Positions 9,330 through 19,711 of a stretch of 64,000 nt of DNA are shown here, one piece after another (the first letter of the stretch is position 1; each line of letters begins with the position of its first letter). The notes under the pieces are model-generated. The model was not told the DNA's origin. It saw only the letters and a list, made by a program, of their open reading frames with translations, and did not search any database. The stretch comes from Antrihabitans auranticaus (lineage in GTDB: Bacteria > Actinomycetota > Actinomycetes > Mycobacteriales > Mycobacteriaceae), in assembly GCF_016481275.1 (NCBI RefSeq), contig NZ_JAEMNW010000005.1, positions 248,001 to 312,000 of the forward strand, given 5' to 3'. A program made the position numbers and the translations under genes.

Positions 9330-9990
9330 GACTTGCAGCTCCTGCCTTCGCACGCGAGCGCAGCATGCCAGCCGGAGCGACGTCCTCGATCGGCAGACCG
9401 CGACGCGCGGCAACCTCTTCGGGACGCTGCAACTGCTTGAGAGCCGCAACGGTTGCGTGCACAACGTTGATCGCGTTGTCGCTTCCGAGGGACTTGGCGA
9501 GGATGTCGTGGATCCCCGCGCACTCCAGCACGGCACGAGCCGCACCACCGGCGATGACACCGGTACCCGGGCTGGCCGGACGGAGCATGACGACGCCGGC
9601 AGCGGCCTCGCCCTGAACAGGGTGCACGATGGTGCTGCCGATCATCGGGACGCGGAAGAAGCTCTTGCGAGCCTCCTCGACACCCTTCTGAATCGCCGCG
9701 GGAACTTCCTTCGCCTTGCCGTAGCCGACACCGACGAGGCCGTTGCCGTCACCGACGATCACGAGGGCGGTGAAGCTGAAGCGACGACCACCCTTCACGA
9801 CCTTCGACACACGGTTGATCGCGACAACGCGCTCGAGGTGGTTGCTCTTCTCGGCCTGACCACCGCGCTGGTCGCGACCGTCACGGCCACCACGGCCACC
9901 ACGGCCGTCGCGGCCGCCGTCGCCGCCTGCACTTGGTCCGTTTGCTCCGGCGGGTCCGCTTCCGCCGTCACGCCTTTGACGTCCCGGCAT
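9322..9990 (-). CDS. rpsE: 30S ribosomal protein S5
   Basis: S5 takes part in decoding accuracy and mRNA entry. Residues 1 to about 55 are a Gly/Arg/Asp-rich low-complexity extension ([20 protein letters not shown]) that is usual in Mycobacteriales S5. The double-stranded-RNA-binding-like domain follows ([20 protein letters not shown]), then the C-terminal domain with [19 protein letters not shown]. The length is 222 residues. It follows rplR in the spc group. Confidence 0.97.
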   Translation of the reverse strand: MPGRQRRDGGSGPAGANGPSAGGDGGRDGRGGRGGRDGRDQRGGQAEKSNHLERVVAINRVSKVVKGGRRFSFTALVIVGDGNGLVGVGYGKAKEVPAAIQKGVEEARKSFFRVPMIGSTIVHPVQGEAAAGVVMLRPASPGTGVIAGGAARAVLECAGIHDILAKSLGSDNAINVVHATVAALKQLQRPEEVAARRGLPIEDVAPAGMLRSRAKAGAASHG

Positions 9991-10036
9991 CAGACTGCCC
10001 TTCCGTTCGTGAACTGGATCTTGTTTGCGTAGGTCA

Positions 10037-10435
10037 TCAGAACTTCAACCCGCCTTCGCGAGCCGCGTCCGCGAGCGCCGCGATCCGGCCGTGGTAGCCG
10101 TGGCCGCCGTGGTCGAAAACCACGGTGTCGACGCCGGCAGCCTTCGCACGCTCGGCGATCAGCTGACCGACCTTCGCGCTGAGTGCTTTCTTGTCGCCCT
10201 CTGCTGCGCGGAGATCGGCTTCGATCGTCGACGCTGCGGCCAGCGTGCGGCCGGCGACGTCGTCGACCAACTGCACGTGGATGTGGCGCGACGAGCGGTG
10301 CACAACGAGACGCGGGCGTTCCGGGGTGCCGCTGATCTTCTTGCGCAGGCGGAAGTGCCGACGGGCCTTCGACAGCCGACGCGACGTGGACGCGTCCTTG
10401 CCGAGTGGGATGCGCTTCTTCTCTGTGGTGGTCAT
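10037..10435 (-). CDS. rplR: 50S ribosomal protein L18
   Basis: L18 binds 5S rRNA in the central protuberance. The protein runs [20 protein letters not shown] to [14 protein letters not shown], 132 residues, with the conserved [19 protein letters not shown]. The ATG at 10435 follows the rplF stop by one base and matches the family N-terminus; an earlier in-frame start inside rplF is not credible. Confidence 0.96.
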   Translation of the reverse strand: MTTTEKKRIPLGKDASTSRRLSKARRHFRLRKKISGTPERPRLVVHRSSRHIHVQLVDDVAGRTLAAASTIEADLRAAEGDKKALSAKVGQLIAERAKAAGVDTVVFDHGGHGYHGRIAALADAAREGGLKF

Positions 10436-10436
10436 A

Positions 10437-10976
10437 TCACTTACCCGTCTTTCCGACCTTGCGACGGACAACTTCACCCTCGTAGCGAATGCCCTTGCCC
10501 TTGTACGGGTCCGGCTTCCGCAAGCGGTGGATGTTGGCCGCGAGCTGGCCGACCTTCTGCTTGTCGATTCCCGAGATCGAGAAGCGGGTGGGCGTCTCGA
10601 CAGTGAACGTGATGCCTTCGGGCGCCTCGATCGGAACCGGATGGCTGTAACCGAGCGCGAACTCGAGGTTGCTGCCCTTGAGCGCGACGCGGTAACCGAC
10701 GCCGTGAATCTCCATCTTGCGCGTGTAACCCTGGGTCACACCGATGATGAGGTTCTGCACGAGCGTGCGCGTCAAGCCGTGCAGCGCGCGGCTGCGACGC
10801 TCATCGTTCGGCCGAGTGACGGCCAGTTCGCCGTTCTCCGCTTTGGCGATGACGATGGGCTCGGCGACAGTGAGGCTGAGCGTGCCCTTGGGGCCCTTGA
10901 CCGAGACGTTCTGCCCGTCGATGTTGACGTCAACGCCCGCCGGGACAGCGATGGGGAGCTTTCCAATACGCGACAT
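10437..10976 (-). CDS. rplF: 50S ribosomal protein L6
   Basis: L6 lies near the factor-binding site of the 50S subunit. [20 protein letters not shown] and the C-terminal [16 protein letters not shown] are diagnostic. The two tandem L6 domains cover about residues 10-82 and 90-165. The length is 179 residues. It lies 12 nt after rpsH. Confidence 0.98.
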   Translation of the reverse strand: MSRIGKLPIAVPAGVDVNIDGQNVSVKGPKGTLSLTVAEPIVIAKAENGELAVTRPNDERRSRALHGLTRTLVQNLIIGVTQGYTRKMEIHGVGYRVALKGSNLEFALGYSHPVPIEAPEGITFTVETPTRFSISGIDKQKVGQLAANIHRLRKPDPYKGKGIRYEGEVVRRKVGKTGK

Positions 10977-10988
10977 AGTGGTGGCCCC

Positions 10989-11387
10989 CTACCAGACGTA
11001 GGCGAGGACTTCCCCGCCCACCTTTTGATTGGCCGCTTGGCGGTCGGTGAGCAGGCCGGTCGACGTGGAGATGATCGCCACGCCGAGGCCACCCAGGACC
11101 TTGGGCAGATTGGTGGATTTTGCGTACACACGGAGACCGGGCTTGCTCACGCGGCGCACACCGGCGAGCGAGCGCTCACGGCTCGGGCCGTACTTGAGAT
11201 CGACGATGAGGGTCTTGCCGACCTCGGCATCTTCGGTGCGGTAGTCCGCGATGTAACCCTCACGCTTCAGGATCTCGGCGATGTTCGCCTTGATCTTGCT
11301 GTGCGGGAGCTTTACCTCGTCGTGGTACGCCGAGTTGGCGTTGCGCAGACGTGTCAGAAAGTCTGCGATCGGATCTGTCATGGTCAT
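10989..11387 (-). CDS. rpsH: 30S ribosomal protein S8
   Basis: S8 binds the central domain of 16S rRNA and in other bacteria represses spc translation. The protein starts [20 protein letters not shown] and contains [20 protein letters not shown] and [10 protein letters not shown]. Of two close ATG codons (11387 and 11381) the first has GAGG at better spacing. The length is 132 residues. It is the first gene of a separate sub-operon: a terminator follows rpsN upstream, and a promoter lies about 155 nt before this start. Confidence 0.97.
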   Translation of the reverse strand: MTMTDPIADFLTRLRNANSAYHDEVKLPHSKIKANIAEILKREGYIADYRTEDAEVGKTLIVDLKYGPSRERSLAGVRRVSKPGLRVYAKSTNLPKVLGGLGVAIISTSTGLLTDRQAANQKVGGEVLAYVW

Positions 11388-11540
11388 GGTTCGACCTCGA
11401 CACCTTTCTCGCTGCGGTTCCCATGCAACACCGGCACGCCGGTCGTGGGCCTTCAGCAATTCGGCTGGGCCGCTCGACTGATGTCGAACGGCATGAGTTC
11501 GCGTCGCCAGCGGGCACAGCTGTGCCCGGGCAACCGCTCA

Positions 11541-11569
11541 AGTGTAGGCAACTGGCCGGTCAAGGCCAA
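11541..11569 (-). promoter_or_regulatory. Promoter of the rpsH-rplF-rplR-rpsE-rpmD-rplO group
   Basis: On the minus strand TTGGCC (11569-11564), a 17-bp spacer and TACACT (11546-11541) form a TANNNT-type promoter. The -10 element runs into the 17-nt stretch ACTTGAGCGGTTGCCCG (11543-11527). This stretch is identical to that at the rplN promoter (13277-13261). The predicted leader is about 150 nt. The elements are visible; promoter activity is inferred from position and from the duplication. Confidence 0.6.
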
Positions 11570-11628
11570 ATCGAGCGCAGTAGCGCCGCCGATTCGGTTG
11601 GGCGACAGTAGGTTTGCGAAAGCACGAA

Positions 11629-11660
11629 AGGGCGCGGACTCCACTCGGAGTCCGCGCCCT
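11629..11660 (-). terminator. Terminator after rpsN
   Basis: Perfect 14-bp stem (AGGGCGCGGACTCC with GGAGTCCGCGCCCT, four-base loop), followed on the minus strand by TTTCG. It lies 16 nt after the rpsN stop and upstream of the rpsH promoter, so it would end the rplN-rplX-rplE-rpsN transcript. The rest of the rpsN-rpsH gap (288 nt) holds only this terminator and the promoter region. Confidence 0.75.
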
Positions 11661-11675
11661 ATCGGAACTGCTCGG

Positions 11676-11861
11676 TTACCAGCTGCTCTTGTGCACGCCG
11701 GGCAGCTCGCCGCGGTGCGCCATTTCGCGCACGCAGATGCGGCAGAGCCCGAACTTGCGGAAGACAGCGTGCGGGCGACCGCAGCGCTGGCAACGCGTGT
11801 ACGCACGCACTGCGAACTTCGGCTTCTTGTTGGCCTTGTTGACCAGGGCTTTCTTCGCCAT
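11676..11861 (-). CDS. rpsN: 30S ribosomal protein S14, type Z (zinc-binding)
   Basis: A 61-residue short S14: [20 protein letters not shown] at the start, [10 protein letters not shown] at the end. Cys24/Cys27 (CQRC) and Cys40/Cys43 (CRIC) form the zinc site of the C+ form. It sits 2 nt after rplE, its usual place, and is the last gene before a strong hairpin. Confidence 0.97.
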   Translation of the reverse strand: MAKKALVNKANKKPKFAVRAYTRCQRCGRPHAVFRKFGLCRICVREMAHRGELPGVHKSSW

Positions 11862-11863
11862 GC

Positions 11864-12430
11864 TCAGTTCTCCTTGAACGGGAAGCCGAGGTGCTTGAGC
11901 AGGGCACGGCCTTCTTCGTTGTTGGTCGCGGTGGTCACAACGGTGATGTCCATGCCGCGTGGCCGATCGATCTTGTCGACGTCGATCTCGTGGAACATCG
12001 ACTGCTCGTTGAGGCCGAACGTGTAGTTGCCGTTGCCGTCGAACTGCTTCGGCGAGAGCCCACGGAAGTCCCTGATGCGGGGCAGCGCGACCGAAACGAG
12101 CCGGTCGAGGAACTCCCACATCCGGTCGCCGCGCAGCGTGACGCGCGCACCGATCGGCATGCCTTCGCGCAGCTTGAACTGTGCGATGGACTTGCGCGCC
12201 TTGCGGATCTCGGGCTTCTGGCCGGTGATCAGGGCCAGGTCGTTGACCGCGCCGTTGATCAGCTTCGCGTCACGGGCGGCGTCACCGACACCCATGTTGA
12301 CGACGACCTTGACCACGCCGGGGATCTGCATGACGTTGTCGAAGTTGAATTCTTTGTTCAGCGCGTCTTTGATCTCAGCGCGGTAGCGGAGCTTGAGCCG
12401 CGGTGCGACCTTGTTCTCGGTGGTAGTCAT
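11864..12430 (-). CDS. rplE: 50S ribosomal protein L5
   Basis: L5 binds 5S rRNA and contacts S13 across the subunit bridge. The sequence shows [39 protein letters not shown] and [17 protein letters not shown], all conserved. The ATG at 12430 gives 188 residues and follows the rplX stop by one base. An upstream extension inside rplX is rejected. Confidence 0.97.
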   Translation of the reverse strand: MTTTENKVAPRLKLRYRAEIKDALNKEFNFDNVMQIPGVVKVVVNMGVGDAARDAKLINGAVNDLALITGQKPEIRKARKSIAQFKLREGMPIGARVTLRGDRMWEFLDRLVSVALPRIRDFRGLSPKQFDGNGNYTFGLNEQSMFHEIDVDKIDRPRGMDITVVTTATNNEEGRALLKHLGFPFKEN

Positions 12431-12431
12431 C

Positions 12432-12746
12432 TCAGATGTCCTTCCCGCTCTTACGGGAGATGCGGACCCGCTTGCCGGCTTCGTCGGTGCGGTAGCCCAC
12501 GCGAGTCGCGTTGCCGTCGGAGTCGACGATCGCAACGTTGGAGGCGTCGATCGGAGCCTCCTGCGTCACGATTCCACCCGACTGCGCGCCACGCTGGTTC
12601 GCAGAAACCGCGGTGTGCTTCTTGATCCGGTTCACGCCTTCGACGAGGACCTTGCCGGTCGCCGGGTAGGCCTGAATGACCTTGCCCTTTGCGCCCTTGT
12701 CCTTGCCCGAGATGACGAGAACGGTGTCACCCTTGTGCACCTTCAT
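12432..12746 (-). CDS. rplX: 50S ribosomal protein L24
   Basis: Assembly-initiating 50S protein with a KOW motif. It begins [20 protein letters not shown] and is 104 residues. The ATG at 12746 overlaps the rplN stop as TGATG and has GGAGG seven bases upstream; a GTG one codon earlier (12749) is possible but spaced worse from the GGAGG. Confidence 0.96.
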   Translation of the reverse strand: MKVHKGDTVLVISGKDKGAKGKVIQAYPATGKVLVEGVNRIKKHTAVSANQRGAQSGGIVTQEAPIDASNVAIVDSDGNATRVGYRTDEAGKRVRISRKSGKDI

Positions 12747-13117
12747 CACACGACCTCCGGTGCCAGCGAAACGATCTTCATGAACTTCTTGTCACGCAGC
12801 TCACGACCGACCGGTCCGAAGATGCGTGTGCCACGCGGGTCGTTGTCGTTGGCCTTGATGATGACCGCAGCGTTCTCGTCGAAACGGATGTAGCTGCCGT
12901 CCGGACGGCGGCGCTCCTTGACAGTGCGCACGATGACCGCCTTGACGACGTCACCCTTCTTGATGTTTGCGCCGGGGATGGCGTCCTTAACGGTGGCGAC
13001 GATGATGTCGCCGATCCCCGCATAGCGACGCGACGAACCACCGAGAACGCGGATGCAGAGAATCTCCTTGGCACCCGTGTTGTCGGCGACACGCAGTCGC
13101 GACTCCTGCTGAATCAC
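12746..13117 (-). CDS. rplN: 50S ribosomal protein L14
   Basis: L14 lies at the subunit interface. The protein runs (M)[20 protein letters not shown] to [13 protein letters not shown]; 123 residues is close to the invariant 122 of the family. It starts with GTG at 13117. It is the first gene of the rplN-rplX-rplE-rpsN transcript; its promoter lies about 160 nt upstream (13275-13304). Confidence 0.97.
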   Translation of the reverse strand: MIQQESRLRVADNTGAKEILCIRVLGGSSRRYAGIGDIIVATVKDAIPGANIKKGDVVKAVIVRTVKERRRPDGSYIRFDENAAVIIKANDNDPRGTRIFGPVGRELRDKKFMKIVSLAPEVV

Positions 13118-13274
13118 TTGTGACTCCTGGACCTGGATGGTGTTGCACGCCGGATTACCGACCCGACGGGCATGGTCATGCTGCCATCAGAACGCGCGCC
13201 TGCCTGCGGTTTTGTACACCACAGGGGGTTCGCGGCCGGATTGCGGGCATGGAACACCCGCGGGCAACCGCTCA

Positions 13275-13304
13275 AGTCTAGGTGAAAGCGCAGGTAGAAA
13301 CCAA
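13275..13304 (-). promoter_or_regulatory. Promoter of the rplN operon
   Basis: On the minus strand TTGGTT (13304-13299), an 18-bp spacer and TAGACT (13280-13275). The following ACTTGAGCGGTTGCCCG (13277-13261) is identical over 17 nt to the sequence at the rpsH promoter. The two also share GATTTGG around the -35. The matched layout supports both sites as true promoters with a common start region, possibly co-regulated by growth rate. Confidence 0.6.
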
Positions 13305-13384
13305 ATCAAGCCTGCGGGGGCACCGTTGGGGGCAATACCCCGAATGTGGAAGTAACGCCAGGCTTCATGATCAGATATGCTCAG

Positions 13385-13403
13385 TTAGGTTTACCTATCC
13401 AAA
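13385..13403 (+). promoter_or_regulatory. Possible IdeR/DtxR iron box upstream of the MTB12-like gene
   Basis: TTAGGTTTACCTATCCAAA matches the actinobacterial IdeR/DtxR consensus (TTAGGTTAGGCTAACCTAA) at 14 of 19 positions by eye. It lies 16 nt upstream of the ATG at 13420 and just downstream of a TATGCT (13376-13381) that could be a -10 element, so a bound repressor would cover the start site. No good -35 is visible. The match is suggestive, not proven. Confidence 0.4.
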
Positions 13404-13419
13404 CTGACTAGGAGTGTCC

Positions 13420-13836
13420 ATGATTCGCCGTCTCATCGCAGCACCGATGGCAGCTGCAGCGATTTTCGTAACGGCAGGGTCTGTAGCCGTCATCGCGGCG
13501 TCACCCGCCATCGCCGCTCCTGCCACCCCGAGTCCGGGCGAGTTGCAGGGCAAGCTGCAGTCCGCGCTGGCCGGCAATTCGGCCGAGCTGGAGTCGGGCA
13601 ATGCGAGTTCCCTCGGTGTCGTCAACCAGCGCATCGCAGCGATTCCGGGCTACTCGTGGGATATCTCGGGCCCGGTCAACAACGACGGCAGCACGCTTTC
13701 TGCGACGCTGCACAGCCGGCTCGGTTCCTACGACTACCCGGTGCTCCTGACCTGGGTCGACTCGGACGGCATGTGGAAGCTCTCGCAGGCGAGCGAGAAC
13801 GAGATCCTCGCTATCGCAAATCTGCAGTGGAACTGA
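13420..13836 (+). CDS. Secreted MTB12-like low-molecular-weight protein
   Basis: A 138-residue protein with a signal peptide (MIRRLIAAPMAAAAIFVTAG, cleavage near residue 32). The mature domain has the layout of the mycobacterial antigen MTB12/CFP-2: PSPGELQGKLQSAL, then a beta-rich SATLHSRLGSYDYPVLLTWV, and GMWKLSQASENEILAIA at the end. The molecular function of the family is unknown. The ATG at 13420 is preceded by TAGGAG; a GTG at 13414 falls inside that ribosome-binding site. It is the only plus-strand gene inside the ribosomal cluster, splitting rpsQ from rplN. A terminator follows directly. Confidence 0.8.
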   Translation: MIRRLIAAPMAAAAIFVTAGSVAVIAASPAIAAPATPSPGELQGKLQSALAGNSAELESGNASSLGVVNQRIAAIPGYSWDISGPVNNDGSTLSATLHSRLGSYDYPVLLTWVDSDGMWKLSQASENEILAIANLQWN

Positions 13837-13853
13837 CACACCGGTAGACACAC

Positions 13854-13890
13854 GAACGCCGCTCCCCCCCGGGAGCGGCGTTCTCCATTT
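13854..13890 (+). terminator. Terminator of the MTB12-like gene
   Basis: A 12-bp stem (GAACGCCGCTCC with GGAGCGGCGTTC) around a C-rich loop, followed by TCCATTT. It begins 17 nt after the stop codon. Confidence 0.75.
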
Positions 13891-13906
13891 CTACGCACGA
13901 ACGACA

Positions 13907-13936
13907 ACAGGCCCGCCCCCGAAGGGACGGGCCTGT
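13907..13936 (-). terminator. Terminator of the S10 operon after rpsQ
   Basis: Stem ACAGGCCCG(T/C)CCC with GGGACGGGCCTGT around GAA, located 14 nt after the rpsQ stop on the minus strand. TTGTCGTTCGT follows on that strand. Together with the terminator at 13854-13890 it insulates two converging transcripts. Confidence 0.7.
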
Positions 13937-13950
13937 CGACGTAGTGCTGC

Positions 13951-14232
13951 TTACTTCGCGCGCTCGAGCACCTCGACCAGACGCCAGCGCTTGGTGGCCG
14001 ACATCGGGCGGGTCTCCATCAGCTGGACGCGGTCGCCGATACCGGCGGTGCCAGCCTCGTCGTGCGCCTTCACCTTGGTGGTGCGACGGATGATCTTGCC
14101 GTAGAGCGGGTGCTTGACCCGGTCCTCGAGCTCGACCACGATGGTCTTTTCCATCTTGTCCGAGACCACGTAGCCGGTGCGAACCTTCCGGCGATTGCGC
14201 TCTGCTGTGCTCACTGCTTTGTCCTCACTCAT
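13951..14232 (-). CDS. rpsQ: 30S ribosomal protein S17
   Basis: Primary 16S rRNA-binding OB-fold protein. The sequence contains [39 protein letters not shown] and [20 protein letters not shown]. It has 93 residues with a short charged N-terminal extension. Its ATG overlaps the TGA of rpmC by 4 nt. It is the last gene of the S10 operon here. Confidence 0.97.
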   Translation of the reverse strand: MSEDKAVSTAERNRRKVRTGYVVSDKMEKTIVVELEDRVKHPLYGKIIRRTTKVKAHDEAGTAGIGDRVQLMETRPMSATKRWRLVEVLERAK

Positions 14233-14462
14233 GCGGCATCACCCGCGGGTCCGGTGGCCAAGCCGAGCTCACGCTCACGCATAACCGTGTAGATCCGTGC
14301 GATTTCGTGCCGGACGGTGCGCAGCCGACGGTTGTTGTCGAGCTGACCCGTTGCCATCTGGAAGCGCAGATTGAACAGCTCTTCCTTGGACTCACGGAGA
14401 CGTTCGACAAGCTCCTCTTCGGTGAGCTCGCGGAGCTCTGCGGCCGGTGTTCCAGTAGCCAT
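14229..14462 (-). CDS. rpmC: 50S ribosomal protein L29
   Basis: Two-helix protein at the exit tunnel that helps dock SRP and trigger factor. [20 protein letters not shown], then [20 protein letters not shown], are typical. The length is 77 residues. The ATG at 14462 overlaps the rplP TGA by one base. Confidence 0.96.
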   Translation of the reverse strand: MATGTPAAELRELTEEELVERLRESKEELFNLRFQMATGQLDNNRRLRTVRHEIARIYTVMRERELGLATGPAGDAA

Positions 14463-14878
14463 CAGAACTGCTCCTCTCTCGTCACGATCCTGCACTTGCA
14501 CGGGAGCTTGTGCATCGCGCGGCGCAGAGCCTCACGAGCGGTCTCCTCGTTGGGGTATGTCATTTCGAACATCACGCGACCGGGCTTGACGTTCGCGACC
14601 CACCACTCCGGCGAACCCTTACCGGAACCCATGCGGGTCTCGGCAGGCTTCTTGGTGAGCGGGCGATCCGGGTAGATGTTGATCCAGATCTTGCCGCCAC
14701 GCTTGATGTGGCGCGTCATGGCGATACGAGCGGACTCGATCTGCCGGTTGGTGATGTAGGCCGGCTCGAGTGCCTGGATGCCGAAGTCACCGAACGTCAC
14801 CTGCGTGCCGCCCTTGGCCGCTCCCGAGCGGCTGGGGTGGTGCTGCTTGCGATGCTTGACTCTGCGAGGCATCAACAT
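14462..14878 (-). CDS. rplP: 50S ribosomal protein L16
   Basis: L16 helps organise the A-site tRNA region of the 50S. The start [20 protein letters not shown] corresponds to the usual [13 protein letters not shown]-terminus, so the first ATG (14878) is chosen over the one two codons later. [20 protein letters not shown] and [20 protein letters not shown] are conserved. The length is 138 residues. Confidence 0.97.
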   Translation of the reverse strand: MLMPRRVKHRKQHHPSRSGAAKGGTQVTFGDFGIQALEPAYITNRQIESARIAMTRHIKRGGKIWINIYPDRPLTKKPAETRMGSGKGSPEWWVANVKPGRVMFEMTYPNEETAREALRRAMHKLPCKCRIVTREEQF

Positions 14879-14880
14879 GG

Positions 14881-16114
<1,234 letters not shown>

Positions 16115-16115
<1 letters not shown>

Positions 16116-16396
16116 TACCTGCGCTTCGCTTTCCGGTCGTCCTTGATGTGACCCTTGAACGTGCGGGTCGGTGCAAACTCACCGAGCTTGTGGCCGACCA
16201 TCGAGTCCGAGACGAACACCGGGACGTGCTTGCGGCCGTCGTGCACCGCAAACGTGTGTCCGATGAAATCCGGAATGATGGTCGAGCGGCGGGACCAGGT
16301 CTTGATGACCTGCTTGGTCCCCTTGTCGTTCTGAACGTCCACCTTCGCAAGGAGGTGGTCGTCGACGAACGGGCCCTTCTTCAGGCTGCGTGGCAT
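16115..16396 (-). CDS. rpsS: 30S ribosomal protein S19
   Basis: S19 forms a complex with S13 in the 30S head. [20 protein letters not shown] and [20 protein letters not shown], then [15 protein letters not shown], are diagnostic. The length is 93 residues. It lies 17 nt after rplB. Confidence 0.98.
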
Positions 16397-16413
16397 CCTT
16401 CACTCCCTCCTTG

Positions 16414-17253
16414 TTATCGCTTGTTCTTGCCAGTGCGGCGGCGGCGGACGATGAGCTTGTCGCTCGGACGGTTCGGCTTGCGGGTACGGCCTTCCGGCTG
16501 TCCCCACGGGCTGACCGGGTGGCGACCACCGGAGGTCTTGCCCTCACCACCACCGTGTGGGTGGTCGACCGGGTTCATGACGACACCACGGACGGTCGGG
16601 CGCTTGCCCTTCCAGCGCATGCGGCCGGCCTTGCCCCAGTTGATGTTCGACTGTTCGGCGTTGCCGACCTCGCCGACGGTTGCGCGGCAGCGCACGTCGA
16701 CGCGACGGATTTCGCCGGAGGGCATACGCAGGGTGGCGTAGGTGCCTTCCTTACCGAGCAGCTGCACACCGACGCCCGCCGAGCGGGCCATCTTCGCGCC
16801 ACCGCCCGGACGCAGTTCCACAGCGTGAATCGTGGTACCGGTCGGGATGTTGCGCAGCGGCAGGTTGTTACCCGGCTTGATGTCGGCGGTGGGGCCGGCC
16901 TCGATCGGGGAACCCTGCGCGATGCCCTTCGGCGCGATGATGTAGCGCTTCTCACCGTCGGCGAAGTGCAGCAGCGCGATGTTCGCTGTGCGGTTGGGGT
17001 CGTATTCGATGTGCGCAACCTTGGCCGGAATGCCGTCCTTGTCGTTGCGACGGAAATCGATCAAGCGGTATGCGCGCTTGTGGCCGCCACCCTTGTGCCG
17101 GGTGGTGATACGACCGTGTGCGTTACGTCCACCACGTCCGTGCAGCGGGCGGATGAGCGACTTCTCGGGCGTCGACCGAGTGATCTCGGCGAAGTCCGAA
17201 ACGCTCGCGCCACGACGGCCCGGGGTAGTCGGCTTGTACTTACGGATAGCCAT
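16414..17253 (-). CDS. rplB: 50S ribosomal protein L2
   Basis: L2 is needed for subunit association and peptidyl transferase activity. [20 protein letters not shown] at the start and [20 protein letters not shown] near the end, including the conserved histidine of the HPHGGG loop, identify it. The length is 279 residues. Confidence 0.98.
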   Translation of the reverse strand: MAIRKYKPTTPGRRGASVSDFAEITRSTPEKSLIRPLHGRGGRNAHGRITTRHKGGGHKRAYRLIDFRRNDKDGIPAKVAHIEYDPNRTANIALLHFADGEKRYIIAPKGIAQGSPIEAGPTADIKPGNNLPLRNIPTGTTIHAVELRPGGGAKMARSAGVGVQLLGKEGTYATLRMPSGEIRRVDVRCRATVGEVGNAEQSNINWGKAGRMRWKGKRPTVRGVVMNPVDHPHGGGEGKTSGGRHPVSPWGQPEGRTRKPNRPSDKLIVRRRRTGKNKR

Positions 17254-17285
17254 GAGTTCTCTTCTACTTTCTGGAGTCCGGGCGC

Positions 17286-17600
17286 CTAGGCGACCGGCCC
17301 CCCGAAGATCTCGATGGGCTTGCTGTCGGCCGAGATGGTCACGAGCGCGCGCTTGGTGGCCTTACGCGTGCCGTAGCCGAAGCGGGTCCGCTTGCGCTTG
17401 CCCTGACGGTTGGCGGTGTTGACGCTGGTCACGGTCACGCCGAAGATCTTCTCGACGGCGATCTTGATCTGCGTCTTGTTCGATTCCGGGTGCACCAGGA
17501 AGGTGTAGGTGCCTTCTTCGATCAGTCCGTAGGACTTCTCGGAGATGACCGGAGCGAGCAGGATGTCGCGGGGATCGGTCTTTACGTTTGCGATGGTCAC
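17286..17600 (-). CDS. rplW: 50S ribosomal protein L23
   Basis: L23 is at the exit tunnel and docks trigger factor and [23 protein letters not shown] and [20 protein letters not shown] are conserved. The GTG at 17600 has AAGGAG eight bases upstream and gives 104 residues; another GTG at 17609 overlaps the rplD stop (GTGA) but sits on top of the ribosome-binding site. I prefer 17600. Confidence 0.93.
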   Translation of the reverse strand: MTIANVKTDPRDILLAPVISEKSYGLIEEGTYTFLVHPESNKTQIKIAVEKIFGVTVTSVNTANRQGKRKRTRFGYGTRKATKRALVTISADSKPIEIFGGPVA

Positions 17601-17605
17601 CGCGG

Positions 17606-18295
17606 TCACTCCTTTTCTTCCTGTGCGGCCTCGGACGGACCGTGAACGAAGGCGTTGAGCGCTTCGACGCTGAACACGATGTCGTCGCTGTTGAGGACGT
17701 CGTACGTGTTGAGCTGATCGGGAGCGATCGGCAGCACGTTCTCGAGGTTCGCAACGCTCTTCCAAGCAGCGATGTCCTCGCGGCCGACGACGATGAGCAG
17801 CTTCTTACGGTCGCTCAGTTCGGCGAGGAACGACTTCGCCGACTTCGTGGACGGCGTCTGGCCGGCAACGAGTTCGGTGATGACGTGGATGCGCTCGTTG
17901 CGCGCCCGGTCCGAGAGGGCACCGCGCAGGGCGGCTGCCTTCATCTTCTTGGGGGTGCGCTGGCTGTAGTCACGCGGCTGCGGGCCGTGCACGACGCCAC
18001 CACCGGTGAACTGCGGGGCGCGGGTCGAGCCCTGACGGGCGCGGCCGGTTCCCTTCTGGCGGTACGGCTTGCGACCGCCACCGCTGACCTGTGCGCGCGT
18101 CTTCGTCGCGTGCGTGCCCTGGCGTGCGGCAGCGAGCTGCGCGACGACGACCTGGTGCATCAACGCGATGTTCGCGGTCACGTCGAAGATCTCGGCGGGG
18201 AGATCCACCGTGCCGTTCGTCTTGCCGCCCGGAGCCTTGACGTCAAGCGTCAGATTCGGCGACTTCGCGGTGCTGGATTTCTCCAAGCTGGTCAT
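17606..18295 (-). CDS. rplD: 50S ribosomal protein L4
   Basis: L4 lines the tunnel and in enteric bacteria also represses its own operon. [40 protein letters not shown] and [20 protein letters not shown] are conserved. The length is 229 residues. Its ATG overlaps the rplC TGA by 4 nt. Confidence 0.97.
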   Translation of the reverse strand: MTSLEKSSTAKSPNLTLDVKAPGGKTNGTVDLPAEIFDVTANIALMHQVVVAQLAAARQGTHATKTRAQVSGGGRKPYRQKGTGRARQGSTRAPQFTGGGVVHGPQPRDYSQRTPKKMKAAALRGALSDRARNERIHVITELVAGQTPSTKSAKSFLAELSDRKKLLIVVGREDIAAWKSVANLENVLPIAPDQLNTYDVLNSDDIVFSVEALNAFVHGPSEAAQEEKE

Positions 18296-18957
18296 GCCCG
18301 TGCACCACCCTTCACTGCACTCTTGACGATCACGAGGCCGCCCTTGCGGCCGGGGATCGCACCCTTGATCAGCAGGAGACCGTTCTCGGCGTCCACCTTG
18401 TGGACCGAGAGGTTCTGCGTGGTGACGCGGTCGTTGCCCATCCGGCCGGACATGCGCGTGCCCTTGAACACGCGGCCCGGGGTAGCGCAGCCACCGATGG
18501 AACCGGGACGACGGTGCACAGCCTGCGCGCCGTGGCTGGCGCCCTGGCCCGCGAAGCCGTGCCGCTTCATGGTTCCGGCGAAGCCCTTGCCCTTGCTGGT
18601 GCCGGTGACGTCGACGTATGCGCCGTCCTCGAACACCTCGGCGGTGAGCTCCTGGCCGACCTCGAACGCGGAGGTGTCGGCGACGCGAAGCTCGACGACG
18701 TGGCGGCGAGGCGTGACGCCTGCCTTTTCGAACTGCCCGGTGACGGGCTTGTTCACCTTGCGCGGGTCGATGGCACCGAACGCGAGCTGCACGGCGTTGT
18801 AGCCGTCGCGCTCTTCGGTACGGATCTGGGTGACGACGTTCGGCCCAGCCTTGATCACGGTGACCGGGACGACCCGGTTCTTGTCATCGAAGACCTGAGT
18901 CATGCCGAGCTTGGTGCCCAGAATGCCTTTTGCTGGTCTGTTCTTGTTGTCAGTCAT
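18292..18957 (-). CDS. rplC: 50S ribosomal protein L3
   Basis: L3 starts 50S assembly near the peptidyl transferase centre. [20 protein letters not shown] and [20 protein letters not shown] are hallmarks. The ATG at 18957 gives 221 residues; a GTG at 18975 that overlaps the rpsJ stop is an alternative and would add six residues. Confidence 0.95.
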   Translation of the reverse strand: MTDNKNRPAKGILGTKLGMTQVFDDKNRVVPVTVIKAGPNVVTQIRTEERDGYNAVQLAFGAIDPRKVNKPVTGQFEKAGVTPRRHVVELRVADTSAFEVGQELTAEVFEDGAYVDVTGTSKGKGFAGTMKRHGFAGQGASHGAQAVHRRPGSIGGCATPGRVFKGTRMSGRMGNDRVTTQNLSVHKVDAENGLLLIKGAIPGRKGGLVIVKSAVKGGARA

Positions 18958-18971
18958 ATGCGTTCCCGAAC

Positions 18972-19277
18972 TCACTGGATATTCACGTCGACACTGGCCG
19001 GCAGATCGATGCGCATGAGCGCGTCGACCGTCTTCGGCGTCGGGTCGAGGATGTCGATGAGTCGCTTGTGTGTCCGCATCTCGAAGTGCTCGCGCGAATC
19101 CTTGTACTTGTGCGGCGAGCGAATGACGCAGTACACGTTCTTCTCGGTGGGCAACGGCACCGGGCCGACAACACGGGCGCCCGTACGGGTCACCGTCTCG
19201 ACGATCTTGCGCGCTGACGCATCGATCGCCTCGTGGTCGTAGGCCTTGAGCCTGATGCGGATCTTTTGTCCCGCCAC
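18972..19277 (-). CDS. rpsJ: 30S ribosomal protein S10
   Basis: S10 (NusE) acts in the ribosome and in transcription antitermination. The protein (M)[20 protein letters not shown] to [13 protein letters not shown] is 101 residues and starts with GTG at 19277 behind AAGAGGACAAATAGC. It is the first gene of the S10 operon. The 434 nt upstream hold the leader. Confidence 0.97.
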   Translation of the reverse strand: MAGQKIRIRLKAYDHEAIDASARKIVETVTRTGARVVGPVPLPTEKNVYCVIRSPHKYKDSREHFEMRTHKRLIDILDPTPKTVDALMRIDLPASVDVNIQ

Positions 19278-19711
19278 GCTATTTGTCCTCTTCTCGACGC
19301 TGCATTCTTGCTTCTCGTCTTCTCTGTCCCAAGCAATGCACCCGAACACACAACAGAACAAACGCATGGCGATCGGTTCGACCGATCCGCTGCCGCTGTT
19401 CATCTGTCAAAGGTTGTCCGGTCCACGCGGTCGGGCGTGTCGCCTTTCCGCACATTCTGCTGCCTCGGACTTTTCAGCCTCGGCCGTAGAAACGCATCCC
19501 GGACGCACCCGAAAACGAGTGCTGGGGTTACTGCTTGCTCTGCTTTTTGCTGCCTGTCCCCGGACCGGGCATTTTCAGCCTCCGCCGTACGACACGTGCC
19601 CTACCCGATCGAGGCCGCAACATAGCGCGTCCCGGTCAAGGCAACCTGAACAGTATGCCGCACACGGGTCGCGAGTTCAAATCTGCCCATCGCACCCTCT
19701 ATCTCACGTAA
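19278..19711 (-). promoter_or_regulatory. S10 operon leader/promoter region
   Basis: No supported gene. On the minus strand TTGACA (19410-19405) is a good -35 element, but the place for its -10 is GC-rich and occupied by the perfect inverted repeat GATCGGT-TCG-ACCGATC (19371-19387). An 18-nt direct repeat, TACGGC(C/G)GAGGCTGAAAA in minus-strand sense, occurs at 19471-19488 and 19572-19589. Where transcription starts cannot be settled by eye. The first part of the region may also serve the divergent thioesterase gene. Confidence 0.45.

Noticed and set aside
19405-19410. TTGACA as the S10 operon -35 element
   Set aside because: No A/T-rich -10 lies 15-19 nt downstream on the minus strand, so I did not call a promoter.
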